A DNA stretch of 56,874 nucleotides. It comes from DATLGB01 sp035540675 (GTDB lineage Bacteria; Actinomycetota; Thermoleophilia; Solirubrobacterales; Solirubrobacteraceae). The notes under the pieces were generated by a model that worked only from the letters and a program-made list of their open reading frames with translations, did not search any database and was not told the DNA's origin. The stretch lies in assembly GCA_035540675.1 (NCBI GenBank), contig DATLGB010000156.1, forward strand, positions 1 through 56,874. The letters are read 5' to 3'. Shown here in pieces: positions 14,642-21,903 of the stretch (the first letter of the stretch is position 1; every line of letters begins with the position of its first letter). Both the position numbers and the translations under genes were made by a program.

Positions 14642-15042
14642 GGCGCGCGGCGCTGGCGACCCTGGCGACGCTCGCGCTCGCCGGCTGCGGGACCGACTCC
14701 CCGGACCTCTTCGAAGTCCGCCGCTCGGGCGAGGACCCCGCGGCGAACGTCCGCCTGGTCGTCTCCGACGGCGGCACGGCCACCTGCAACGGCGGCGAGG
14801 CGAAGGCGCTTCCGGGCGACATGCTGCTCGAGGCGCGCCAGCTCGCGCGCGACCTCGACAAGCAGGCGGCGCTGAGCATCGAGCTGCCGGCCGAGAAGAA
14901 CTCGACGCTGCGCTACGTCGTGCGCACGGAGGCCGGCCGAGTCGCCTTCTCGGACACCTCGCGCGGCCGGCCGCGGACCTTCGACCGCGCCGTGGCCTTC
15001 ACGAAGAAGGTCGTCGAGGGCCTCTGTGGCATCGAGCGGTAG
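14638..15042 (+). CDS. Predicted lipoprotein of unknown function
   Basis: A 134-residue protein starting at GTG 14638, in a GTGA overlap with the DsrE-like gene. The N-terminus VRRAALATLATLALAGCGTDS is a lipoprotein signal with lipobox LAGC (Cys about residue 18). The mature part has two more cysteines (TCNGG and GLCGIER at the C-terminus) that could form a disulfide outside the membrane. No family was recognised. It overlaps the next gene by 17 bases. Confidence 0.7.
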   Translation: MRRAALATLATLALAGCGTDSPDLFEVRRSGEDPAANVRLVVSDGGTATCNGGEAKALPGDMLLEARQLARDLDKQAALSIELPAEKNSTLRYVVRTEAGRVAFSDTSRGRPRTFDRAVAFTKKVVEGLCGIER

Positions 15043-15490
15043 CGGCAGGGCGCTCCTGGCGGGGCCGGCGGAGCTGCCGGCGAGCTGGACCGGCTGGTGG
15101 GTCGCGGAGGACGGGAAGGCCGTGCTGCTCGAGCGCGACGAGGCGGGGGTGCTCGTCAGCGTCTTCCCGCAGCGCGGCGCGCCCCCGTACCGGACTTCGC
15201 GGTTCCTGGCGTTCCGCAGGCGCATCCGCCGCCGGCGCGCGTCGTGCGAGTGGGACGACCGGAAGCGCTTCCTCGAGATCGAGGCAGGCCTGACGGGTCT
15301 CGGGCCGACGTACCGCCTCTACCCGGCCGTGGAGGACGAGTCGGGGCGGCGTGCGGCGCCGGACGGGACGCCGGTCGAGGACGTGATCCTGCTGCCGAAC
15401 ACGTCCATCGGGCTGTACGACGACTTCTCCGACGACCAGGGCGTCGCGTGGGCGCACCCGCTGCTGCCGCTGCGGTACGCCGGCACGTAG
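15026..15490 (+). CDS. Hypothetical protein, beta-rich
   Basis: A 154-residue protein; the GTG start at 15026 lies inside the lipoprotein gene. Sequence such as ASWTGWWVAEDGKAVLLERDEAGVLVSVFP and GLGPTYRLYPAVEDESG suggests a small beta-barrel or lipocalin-like fold with an Arg-rich loop (RFLAFRRRIRRRRASCEWDD). There is no signal peptide or catalytic motif. Codon use resembles its neighbours. Function unknown; context with a lipoprotein gives little more. The exact start is uncertain. Confidence 0.6.
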   Translation: MASSGSGRALLAGPAELPASWTGWWVAEDGKAVLLERDEAGVLVSVFPQRGAPPYRTSRFLAFRRRIRRRRASCEWDDRKRFLEIEAGLTGLGPTYRLYPAVEDESGRRAAPDGTPVEDVILLPNTSIGLYDDFSDDQGVAWAHPLLPLRYAGT

Positions 15491-15557
15491 CGACCCGGCC
15501 TCGCCGCGCGCGCGGGACTCGCGATGAGTTTCCGGCGGCCGCGCCGTCTATACGGGC

Positions 15558-15965
15558 ATGACCAACTCCACGCACGCCCCCACGACCGTGAACAACATCG
15601 GCGTCACCATGTTCGCGGTGGCCGACCAGGACGCGGCGGCCGCCTTCTACACCGACAAGCTCGGCTGGGAGGTGCGCAGCGACATGCGCTTCGGCGAGAG
15701 CGGGGAGTCGCGCTGGCTCGAGGTGGCGCCGCCCGGCTCGGTCGCCCGCGTGGCGCTCAACCCGCCGATGGGCGGCGAGCCGGGCGGCAGCTCGATCGGC
15801 GTCGAGACCCCCGACGTCGACGCCGAGCACGAGCGCCTGACGAGCATCGACGGGGTCACCATCGCGACGGCCCCCATGGAGATGGGCGGCGCGCCGAAGA
15901 TGTTCTCCATCGCGGACCCCGACGGCAACCACATCTGGATCGTCGAGACGCCGCCCGCGAGCTGA
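15558..15965 (+). CDS. VOC-superfamily (glyoxalase/bleomycin-resistance-like) protein
   Basis: A 135-residue VOC-fold protein. The first beta-alpha-beta unit is VNNIGVTMFAVADQDAAAAFYTDKLGWEVRSDMRFG. The C-terminal unit ends MFSIADPDGNHIWIVETP, the usual DPDGN and final metal-site glutamate. Members bind a divalent metal and act as isomerases, dioxygenases or antibiotic-binding proteins; the substrate cannot be assigned. ATG 15558 is chosen because it precedes the first strand at normal distance. Stand-alone gene. Confidence 0.85.
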   Translation: MTNSTHAPTTVNNIGVTMFAVADQDAAAAFYTDKLGWEVRSDMRFGESGESRWLEVAPPGSVARVALNPPMGGEPGGSSIGVETPDVDAEHERLTSIDGVTIATAPMEMGGAPKMFSIADPDGNHIWIVETPPAS

Positions 15966-15979
15966 GCCGCCCGCGGGGC

Positions 15980-15985
15980 TAGCGT
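15980..15985 (+). promoter_or_regulatory. -10 element TAGCGT (leaderless) for the GNAT gene
   Basis: TAGCGT ends 7 bases before the ATG at 15993, and no ribosome site lies between them. Confidence 0.4.
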
Positions 15986-15992
15986 TCCCGCC

Positions 15993-16601
15993 ATGGACGT
16001 GCTGCCGCTCGAGCGCCGCCAGGTGCCCGGCGCGGCCGCCGTCCTGGCGCAGGCGTTCGCGGACGACGAGGTCTACCGGTCGCTGTGGCCGCAGCCGGCG
16101 CGCCGCGCCCGCGCGCTGCGGGCGTTCATGGCGATCCCGGTGGCCGACGCGTACGCGCACGGGCACGTCTCGCTCGTCGCGGAGGGGGAGCGGCTGCTCG
16201 CCGTCGCCGCGTGGCTTCCTCCGGGCGCGTTCCCGCTGAGCGCGCGGCGGCGGGCGCGCGCGCTCCCGCGGCTGGCGCGGACCGCGCTGGCGGATCCCGC
16301 GTCGTTCCCGCGGCTCGCGCGCTTCGGCGCGAACCTCGAGGCCGCGTTCCCCGGCGACCGGCCCGCGTACCTCGCGGTGGTCGGCGTGGCGCCCGAGGCG
16401 CAGGCTCGCGGCGTCGGCACGGCCGTGCTCGAGCCCGGGCTCGGCTTCTGCGACGAGGCCGGCTCAGACTGCTACCTGGAGACGGCGAGCCCGCGCGCCG
16501 TCGCGCTGTACGAGCGCCTCGGCTTCGCCACGCTGTCCTCCGGCGACCGGCTGCTGCCCGGTGGGCCGACCCACTGGCGGATGCGCCGCCCCGCATCCTG
16601 A
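15993..16601 (+). CDS. GNAT-family N-acetyltransferase
   Basis: A 202-residue GNAT protein. The acetyl-CoA site is AYLAVVGVAPEAQARGVGTAVLEPGL (about residues 128-153), a Q/RxxGxG/A-type motif. The C-terminal CYLETASPRAVALYERLGFATLSSG is the standard strand-helix bearing a conserved tyrosine. The N-terminal half is a helical substrate region. The acceptor is unknown; many relatives of this layout remain uncharacterised. Its stop codon is the first arm of a long palindrome shared with the convergent LON-domain gene. Confidence 0.85.
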   Translation: MDVLPLERRQVPGAAAVLAQAFADDEVYRSLWPQPARRARALRAFMAIPVADAYAHGHVSLVAEGERLLAVAAWLPPGAFPLSARRRARALPRLARTALADPASFPRLARFGANLEAAFPGDRPAYLAVVGVAPEAQARGVGTAVLEPGLGFCDEAGSDCYLETASPRAVALYERLGFATLSSGDRLLPGGPTHWRMRRPAS

Positions 16602-16644
16602 ACGTCCCGGAATGCGCGCTGGGGCGCGCATTGCGGGACGTTCA
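16599..16644. terminator. Bidirectional palindromic terminator, GAACGTCCC repeat copy 1
   Basis: A 21-bp arm at 16599-16619 pairs with 16624-16644 with one mismatch around a TGGG loop. The arms begin TGAACGTCCC and end GGGACGTTCA, so the TGA of the GNAT gene and the TGA of the leftward LON gene are both inside the palindrome. The same GAACGTCCC/GGGACGTTC arms recur at 41613-41660 and 54790-54833. Confidence 0.75.
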
Positions 16645-17280
16645 GGGGGTGGGGGGCGGCGGCGTGAAGCGGATCTTGCCGTTCGAGCGCGCCCGCTCCT
16701 GCGCTCGCTCGAGCGCCTGCAGGCGCTGCACGGCCGAGCTGAACAGCCGCAGCAGCACGCGCAAGCGCTCGGTCTCGGAGCGCAGCTCGAGCAGGCTCTG
16801 CTTGGACTGGAGGCCGAACTCCACCGTCGACGCCAGCTCGTAGGCGCTCATGCGCGCGATCTCGTCGCGCTGCGGCTCGCGGTCGGTGGCCTGCTCGACC
16901 AGCCGCGCGTACGCTTCGTGGACCTCCTCGAGCAGGCCGGCGTCGACGTCCTCGGGGTCGTCGGCGACGAACTCGACGCTGCCGGCGGGGTACACGAGGT
17001 CGTCCTGGCGCGCCTCGATCCGGAACGGGCGCGTGCCCCGGGCAACGATGTTGAGCCGGCCGTCGGGGAAGCGCTCGAGCACCTCCGCGATCTCGCAGGC
17101 GCAGCCGACCTCCCGCAGCCCGTCGTCGGCGAGCCAGACGATGCCGAACTCCTCCTCGTGCTCGAGGCAGCGCGCCATCATCGTCTTGTACCGCTCCTCG
17201 AAGATGTGCAACGGGACGAGCTCGGACGGCAGCGCGACGAGCGGCAGCGGGAACAGCGGGAAGTCGCGCTCGAGCGCCAT
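16642..17280 (-). CDS. LON substrate-binding-domain protein
   Basis: A 212-residue protein equal to an isolated Lon N-terminal (PUA-like) domain: FPLFPLPLVALPSELVPLHIFEERYKTMMARCLE at the N-terminus, FGIVWLADDGLREVGCACEIAEVLERFPDGRLNIVARGTRPFRI in the middle, then a helical tail with a coiled-coil-like LRSETERLRVLLRLFSSAVQRLQALERAQERA. There is no AAA+ or protease part. The role of stand-alone LON proteins is not established; a substrate-recognition adaptor is a common guess. ATG 17280 has TATGCT 6 bases upstream (leaderless). Confidence 0.87.
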   Translation of the reverse strand: MALERDFPLFPLPLVALPSELVPLHIFEERYKTMMARCLEHEEEFGIVWLADDGLREVGCACEIAEVLERFPDGRLNIVARGTRPFRIEARQDDLVYPAGSVEFVADDPEDVDAGLLEEVHEAYARLVEQATDREPQRDEIARMSAYELASTVEFGLQSKQSLLELRSETERLRVLLRLFSSAVQRLQALERAQERARSNGKIRFTPPPPTP

Positions 17281-17286
17281 GTGCCG

Positions 17287-17292
17287 AGCATA
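17287..17292 (-). promoter_or_regulatory. -10 element TATGCT (leaderless) for the LON gene
   Basis: TATGCT reads leftward at 17292-17287, 6 bases before ATG 17280, within the 53-base gap after the upstream methyltransferase gene. Confidence 0.45.
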
Positions 17293-17333
17293 CGCCCGCG
17301 TCGGCGGCGCGGAAGCTCGCCGGGCGCCCCCTG

Positions 17334-18287
17334 CTACTCCGGCTTGCGCGCGGCGATGATCAGGTTGTAGAAGATCGCCGCCGGAAGCCGGGGCTCGAGC
17401 AGCGCCCGGTCGACCGCCTGCAGCGCGATGTAGCCCCGGTAGGCGTACTGCCGCCACATCCACGGGACGCTCTCGGGCTCGGCGGTCGACTCCAGGGTGC
17501 GATTGGCCCACCCGAACCAGTTGGCCAGCAGCTCCTCGCCGCGGACCTTCACGTCGGCGAACCCCGCGCGGACGGCGAACTCCCGCAGCATCGGCGGGTC
17601 GAAGGCGTGGACGTCGACGAACGGCTCGAGCGCGTGGCCGTCGAGCCGGCGCGTCGCCTCCGGCGCATGGCCGTTGCTCGCGCCGCCGTCGTCGCCGTGG
17701 TGGGCCGGGCGCGCGCGCATGAGGCGCCGCCACAGCGGCGACACCCTCAGGGCCCCGCGCTTCGGGTAGGCCGCGATGCGGTCGCCGTGACGGGACGGCT
17801 CGCCCGCGAAGACCACCGTCCCGCCCGGGCGCAGGACGCGCCGGAACTCCGAGAACGCCTGGTCGAGGTCGGGGAGGTGGTGCAGGACGGCGTGGCCGAG
17901 CACCAGGTCGAAGGACTCGTCGTCGAACGGCAGCCGCTCGGCGTCGGTGGCAACGCTCTCGACGCGGCCGGCCAGCCCGAGCCTGCGCGCGTTGCGGTCG
18001 AGCGTGGCGAGCATGCCCGGCGAGATGTCCGTGCACGTCGCGTGCCCGATCACGCCGGCGCGCAGCAGGTTCAGCGAGAAGTAGCCGGTCCCGGCGCCAA
18101 TCTCGAGCGCGCGCGGGAAGTGCCCGACGTCGCGGCGGCCGAGCGCCTTGCGCAGCTTGCCGAGCACCTGGCCCTGGCCGATCCCGTGGAAGTCGATGCC
18201 CCACTTGTGGTCGTACTCGGCGGCGGCGGCGTCGTGATAGCGCGTATTGACGTCGCGGATCGCGTCGGGGCTGGCGGGGGCGGCCAT
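17334..18287 (-). CDS. SAM-dependent methyltransferase (UbiE/Methyltransf_11 type)
   Basis: A 317-residue methyltransferase. Motif I is ALEIGAGTGYFSLNLL (about residues 61-76), followed by CTDISPGML, VATDAERLPFDDESFDLVLGHAVLHHLPDLDQAFSEFRRVLRPGG (the standard motifs II-III and post-III helix). The N-terminal VNTRYHDAAAAEYDHKWGIDFHGIGQGQV is typical of small-molecule methyltransferases. The C-terminal 120 residues are an extra helical part with several tryptophans (ANWFGWANRTLES, VPWMWRQYAYRGY) that may bind a hydrophobic or glycolipid substrate. Divergent from the Rv3030-like gene with overlapping -10 elements, so possibly the same pathway. Confidence 0.85.
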   Translation of the reverse strand: MAAPASPDAIRDVNTRYHDAAAAEYDHKWGIDFHGIGQGQVLGKLRKALGRRDVGHFPRALEIGAGTGYFSLNLLRAGVIGHATCTDISPGMLATLDRNARRLGLAGRVESVATDAERLPFDDESFDLVLGHAVLHHLPDLDQAFSEFRRVLRPGGTVVFAGEPSRHGDRIAAYPKRGALRVSPLWRRLMRARPAHHGDDGGASNGHAPEATRRLDGHALEPFVDVHAFDPPMLREFAVRAGFADVKVRGEELLANWFGWANRTLESTAEPESVPWMWRQYAYRGYIALQAVDRALLEPRLPAAIFYNLIIAARKPE

Positions 18288-18298
18288 GGCGGAGCGGC

Positions 18299-18308
18299 AC
18301 TATAGATT
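18299..18308. promoter_or_regulatory. Overlapping divergent -10 elements (TATAGT / TAGATT)
   Basis: ACTATAGATT reads as TATAGT leftward (18304-18299, 11 bases before ATG 18287) and TATAGA or TAGATT rightward (10 bases before ATG 18319). The two methyltransferase genes therefore appear to share one bidirectional, mostly leaderless promoter. Confidence 0.5.
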
Positions 18309-18318
18309 GCGCGCCGCG

Positions 18319-19098
18319 ATGGCCGACCAGCCCGTCCTGTACCTCCAGCGCGACCAGCCGGAGGGCGTTCCGCCGCTGCAGCTGACGGGCGAGCGGACGC
18401 TGCCGGACGTCCCCGAGGAGAACTACTGGTACCGCCGTCACCTCGTGGTCTACGAGTGGATCGCGGCGCGGGTGGCGGGCCGCCGTGTGGTCGACCTGGC
18501 GTGCGGCGAGGGGTACGGCTCGGCGGTGCTGGGCCGCGCCGCGGCGTCCGTGATCGGGGTGGACGCCAACCCGGAGGCGTTCGAGCACGCGCGGCTGAAG
18601 TACACGAGCGACACGGTCGCCTTCGAGCGCGACATGATCGAGACCTGGCGCGGCGACGTCGACTGCGTGGTGTTCCTGCAGACGATCGAGCACGTGCAGG
18701 ACCCCGGCGCCGTGCTCGACCACGTCCGCGAGCTGATCGGCCCCGGCGGCGTCGCCTACGTGTCGACGCCGAACCTGCTGACGCTGGCGCCGGAGGGCGC
18801 CGAGAAGTCCGGCAACCCGTGGCACGTCAAGGAGTACCGCGCGAGCGAGTTCCGGGCGCTGTGCGAGCGGCACTTCGGCTCCGTCGAGCTGTACGGCCTG
18901 TTCCACGCGCGCAAGCTGCGCGTCCACGAGCTCGCGCTCAAGCTGGGCTGGGACCGGGTGCACAAGGCGCTGCGGATCACGAAGCCCTTCTACGACCGCT
19001 TCACGCCGGCGATCGCCGCCGGCGACTTCGCGCTGCGCCGGGAGGGCGAGGCGGACCTCGACCGCGCGCTGGACTTCCTCGCGGTCCTGCGGCCGTGA
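18319..19098 (+). CDS. Rv3030-like SAM methyltransferase (methylglucose lipopolysaccharide type)
   Basis: A 259-residue methyltransferase. The N-terminal signature LTGERTLPDVPEENYWYRRH followed by LVVYEWIA closely matches what I remember of mycobacterial Rv3030 (LTGERTIPDLDIENYWFRRH). Motif I is VVDLACGEGYGSAVLG; later VVFLQTIEHVQDPGAVLDHV and YVSTPNLLTLAPEG. The C-terminus DFALRREGEADLDRALDFLAVLRP also parallels Rv3030. Rv3030 is implicated in O-methylation of methylglucose lipopolysaccharide. The next gene overlaps by 4 bases and is the GH57 partner, as in mycobacteria. ATG 18319 follows the shared -10; an upstream in-frame start would run into the divergent gene. Confidence 0.85.
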   Translation: MADQPVLYLQRDQPEGVPPLQLTGERTLPDVPEENYWYRRHLVVYEWIAARVAGRRVVDLACGEGYGSAVLGRAAASVIGVDANPEAFEHARLKYTSDTVAFERDMIETWRGDVDCVVFLQTIEHVQDPGAVLDHVRELIGPGGVAYVSTPNLLTLAPEGAEKSGNPWHVKEYRASEFRALCERHFGSVELYGLFHARKLRVHELALKLGWDRVHKALRITKPFYDRFTPAIAAGDFALRREGEADLDRALDFLAVLRP

Positions 19099-20441
19099 GC
19101 GGCCGGCTCGCGATCGTCCTCCACACGCACATGCCCTACGTGGAGGGCTTCGGGACGTGGCCCTTCGGCGAGGAGTGGCTGTGGGAGGCGATCGCCACGA
19201 GCTACCTGCCGCTGCTCGACGTCCTCGACGAGCGCCCGGGCCGCGTCACGCTGTCGCTGACGCCGGTGCTCGCGGACCAGCTGGCGGCTCCGGGCGTGGC
19301 CGAGCGCTTCGCGGCGTTCATGCACGAGATCCGGCCCGAGAGCCACCGCCTGGACGTCGAGGCGCACCCGGAGGTCGCGCCGCAGCTCGACCGCTCCGCC
19401 GCCCGCTACCGCACGGCCGCCGAGCACTTCGAGGCGCGCGGCCGCGACCTCGTGACCGCGTTCGCCCCGCACGTGCGCTGGACGTCGGCGGCCACCCACG
19501 CGGTGCTGCCGCTGCTGGCCACCGACGCCGGGATCCGCCTCCAGCTCGAGACGGGGATCGCGTCGCACCGGGCGCGCTTCGGTGACTGGGACGGCGGCCT
19601 GTGGCTGCCGGAGTGCGCGCACGCGCCGTGGCTGGACGAGCGGCTGGCGGAGGCGGGCGTGCGCGTGGCCTGCGTCGACCTCACCGACCACGGGGTCGAC
19701 CCGCTGACGCCCCTGCGCACGCCGGACGGCCCGGTGCTGGCGCCGATCGACCGCTCGATCGTCGACCTCGTCTGGAGCCCGGCCGGCTACCCGTCCGCCG
19801 GGCCGTACCTCGACACGCACGCGCACACGACGCGGCGCCACCTGGCGTGGTCGGTGGACGGCCGCCCGTACGACGCCGAGCGGGCGCGCGCGCAGCTGCG
19901 CGCCCACGCCGACGACTTCGCCGAGCGCGTTGCCGCGCGCGTGGCGCGTGGGGGCCTCTCGGTCTGCGCGCTCGACACCGAGCTGCTGGGGCACTGGTGG
20001 CCGGAGGGGGTCTTCTGGCTGGCGCAGGCCATCGACGCGTGCGAGGCGCGGGGCGTGCCGATCGTGCCGCTCGGCGACGCCGTCGGCGACGCGGTCGCGC
20101 TCACGAGCGCGCTACCGGTGACGTCGTGGGGCGAGCCGCGGACGCTCGCGACCTGGAGCGCGCCGAGCGCCGGCGGCCTGGCCTGGCGCCAGCGCGCGGC
20201 CGAGCTCGAGGTGCTGGCGGCCGGCGGGCGCGCCGGCGAGCGCGCGCTGCGCGAGCTGCTCGCCCTGCAGTCCTCGGACTGGGCGTTCCTGGTCAGCCGC
20301 GGGACGGCCGGCCCCTACCCGCTCGAGCGCGCCGACGGCCACGAGCGGGCGCTGCGCGCGGCGCTGACGGATCCGGGCGCCGAGCCGGCGCTGCGCAACC
20401 TGGCCCCCCGGCTGGCGGTCCCCGCGCTGACCCGCGGCTGA
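19095..20441 (+). CDS. Glycoside hydrolase family 57 (Rv3031-like branching enzyme)
   Basis: A 448-residue GH57 enzyme starting at GTG 19095 in a GTGA overlap. The N-terminal strand LAIVLHTHMPYVEGFGTWPFGEEWLWEAIA carries the HTHMPY motif. GGLWLPECAHAPWLD holds the likely catalytic glutamate in the WLPE motif. LSVCALDTELLGHWWPEGVFWL carries the DTELxGHWW motif with the acid aspartate region. These are the conserved GH57 motifs. Its relatives include alpha-1,4-glucan branching enzymes and Rv3031 of the methylglucose-lipopolysaccharide cluster. Shorter than Rv3031 (about 530) by the C-terminal region. Probably cytoplasmic, making or trimming branched alpha-glucan. Confidence 0.88.
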   Translation: MSGRLAIVLHTHMPYVEGFGTWPFGEEWLWEAIATSYLPLLDVLDERPGRVTLSLTPVLADQLAAPGVAERFAAFMHEIRPESHRLDVEAHPEVAPQLDRSAARYRTAAEHFEARGRDLVTAFAPHVRWTSAATHAVLPLLATDAGIRLQLETGIASHRARFGDWDGGLWLPECAHAPWLDERLAEAGVRVACVDLTDHGVDPLTPLRTPDGPVLAPIDRSIVDLVWSPAGYPSAGPYLDTHAHTTRRHLAWSVDGRPYDAERARAQLRAHADDFAERVAARVARGGLSVCALDTELLGHWWPEGVFWLAQAIDACEARGVPIVPLGDAVGDAVALTSALPVTSWGEPRTLATWSAPSAGGLAWRQRAAELEVLAAGGRAGERALRELLALQSSDWAFLVSRGTAGPYPLERADGHERALRAALTDPGAEPALRNLAPRLAVPALTRG

Positions 20442-20464
20442 GGGCGTTCCGTCCGGCGGCGCCC

Positions 20465-20470
20465 TATGCT
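20465..20470 (+). promoter_or_regulatory. -10 element TATGCT for the riboswitch-rpf transcript
   Basis: TATGCT lies about 12 bases before the expected 5' end of the riboswitch. No good -35 was identified. Confidence 0.5.
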
Positions 20471-20482
20471 TCCCGGCTTCGT

Positions 20483-20640
20483 GAAGACACGCCGAGTCCC
20501 CGACGGCCACGCCGGCGGGGAGCGGGGGACCCAACGGGTCCGGCCGGGAGGCCGGTCCCAGGGGCGAATCGCCGTCATGTGCACGGCGTAGCGCAGGTTC
20601 AGCGCGAGCCCGTCAGCTCACCTCGTAGGCGCAGGACCGA
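20483..20640 (+). ncRNA. Cyclic di-AMP (ydaO/yuaA) riboswitch
   Basis: The leader between the GH57 gene and the Rpf-like gene carries the ydaO consensus pieces in order: ACGCCGAGTCC, GCGGGGGACCCAAC, GGGGCGAATC, and at the 3' side CCGTCAGCTCACCTCGTAGG. The outer helix can form between GCC near 20491 and GGC near 20629. In actinobacteria this riboswitch normally precedes Rpf and other wall-hydrolase genes and turns them off when c-di-AMP binds. The AAGGAG site of the next gene begins right after it (20640). No separate terminator hairpin is obvious, so the mechanism is left open. Confidence 0.88.
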
Positions 20641-20651
20641 AGGAGTTCGCA

Positions 20652-21341
20652 GTGACCGACGACCAGGCCGTCACGGCCGCGTACGACCCCGCCGCGCCCG
20701 AGCGCTGGCTGCAGTCCCGCGCCCGCGCGCGCCGGCGCCGGCTCGCCGAAGCCCGCGCCGCCGCCCGCCGCCGGGTCGGCCGCCGCGGCACCGCGCTGGT
20801 GGCCGCCGCGATGATGCTCGGCGCCGGCGGTGCGACCGCCGCCCAGCAGAGCGCGCAGCCCGCGAAGCCGACCGCCCGCACCGGCGTCAGCGTGCTGCGG
20901 CTCGGCAGCGAGGGCGCGGCCGTCGCGCACCTGCAGCGCGCGCTCGGGATTCCCGCCGACGGCGTCTTCGGGCGCCAGACCCGGCGGGCGGTGCGGATCT
21001 TCCAGCGCAAGCGCGGCCTCGCGGTCGACGGCATCGCCGGCCCGGTGACGCTCGCTGCGCTCGGCCTGCGCAGCACCCCGGCGGCGCCGGCACCCGCGGG
21101 CGACCGCTCGGGCATCCTGGCCCGCATCGCGGCCTGCGAGTCCGGCGGTAACCCGCGCGCCGTCTCGCCCGACGGTCGCTACCGCGGCAAGTACCAGTTC
21201 TCGCGCGCGACCTGGCGCGGACTCGGGGGCACGGGCGACCCGGCCAAGGCGCCCGAAGCCGAGCAGGACCGCCGGGCGGCGGCGCTGCTGGCCCGCGAGG
21301 GCACCCGGCCGTGGCCGCACTGCGGCCGGCGCGCGCGCTGA
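20652..21341 (+). CDS. Rpf-like muralytic enzyme with peptidoglycan-binding domain
   Basis: A 229-residue secreted protein. After a long basic N-region comes a TM/signal segment GTALVAAAMMLGAGGATAA (about residues 47-65). Residues about 78-140 form a PG_binding_1 domain (LRLGSEGAAVAHLQRALGIPADGVFGRQTRRAVRIFQ). The C-terminal about 75 residues are a resuscitation-promoting-factor fold: RIAACESGGNPRAVSPDGRYRGKYQFSRATW with the catalytic glutamate in ACESGG, ending WPHC. Rpf proteins cleave peptidoglycan glycan strands to permit regrowth. GTG 20652 has AAGGAG and lies directly behind the c-di-AMP riboswitch. Confidence 0.88.
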   Translation: MTDDQAVTAAYDPAAPERWLQSRARARRRRLAEARAAARRRVGRRGTALVAAAMMLGAGGATAAQQSAQPAKPTARTGVSVLRLGSEGAAVAHLQRALGIPADGVFGRQTRRAVRIFQRKRGLAVDGIAGPVTLAALGLRSTPAAPAPAGDRSGILARIAACESGGNPRAVSPDGRYRGKYQFSRATWRGLGGTGDPAKAPEAEQDRRAAALLAREGTRPWPHCGRRAR

Positions 21342-21356
21342 GGCGCGCGGGCGGGG

Positions 21357-21890
21357 TCACCAGGCGTCGCCCGCGCGCCAGTCGCACGTGAGCTCGCCCT
21401 CCGGCTCGAGGGCGGCCGCGGCCGGCAGGACGTAGATCCAGCCGTCCTCCTCCGGGGTGCGCACGATCCCCTCCGGCGTCAGCGCCGACGTCGGGCCCTC
21501 CCAGCGCACCCAGCCGCACCGCGCGTAGAAGCCCGCCGCCTCCTCGGTCGAGCCGAGCGCGCCCAGGTCGTAACCGGCGCGGACCACGCGCTCGACCTCG
21601 GCCATGAGCCGCGCCCCGTGGCCCCGGCCACGGCGGTCCGCCCGCACCGCGACGCCCTCGACGTACCCCGTCCGCAGCGCGCGGCCGCCGTGCAGCAGTT
21701 GCCGCTGGACGACGGCGGCGTGCCCGACCAGCTCGCCGTCCTCGTGCGCGAGGCAGTGCAGCCCGCCGAGGCAGTGCTCCCAGTCCGCGTCGGTCATCTC
21801 GTCGCCGAAGACGCCGTCGAGCAGCGCGCGCGCCGCCCGCAGCGTGGCGACGTCGAGATCGGCGGTGTGGGCGGTGCGCAGGCCCGCCAT
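21357..21890 (-). CDS. aac(2')-I: Aminoglycoside 2'-N-acetyltransferase, AAC(2')-I type
   Basis: A 177-residue GNAT enzyme strikingly similar to mycobacterial AAC(2')-Ic as I remember it: DADWEHCLGGLHCLAHEDGEL, GHAAVVQRQLLHGGRALRTGY, VEGVAVRADRRGRGHGARLM (acetyl-CoA loop), YDLGALGSTEEAAGFYARCG, and a C-terminus LTCDWRAGDAW. The length matches (about 180). The family acetylates the 2'-amino group of aminoglycosides and in mycobacteria may have a role in wall metabolism. ATG 21890 is 13 bases after the hexapeptide acyltransferase gene, so the two are co-transcribed. Near the riboswitch-rpf gene, hinting at a cell-wall setting. Confidence 0.88.
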   Translation of the reverse strand: MAGLRTAHTADLDVATLRAARALLDGVFGDEMTDADWEHCLGGLHCLAHEDGELVGHAAVVQRQLLHGGRALRTGYVEGVAVRADRRGRGHGARLMAEVERVVRAGYDLGALGSTEEAAGFYARCGWVRWEGPTSALTPEGIVRTPEEDGWIYVLPAAAALEPEGELTCDWRAGDAW

Positions 21891-21903
21891 CGCCCTGCTG
21901 CGA

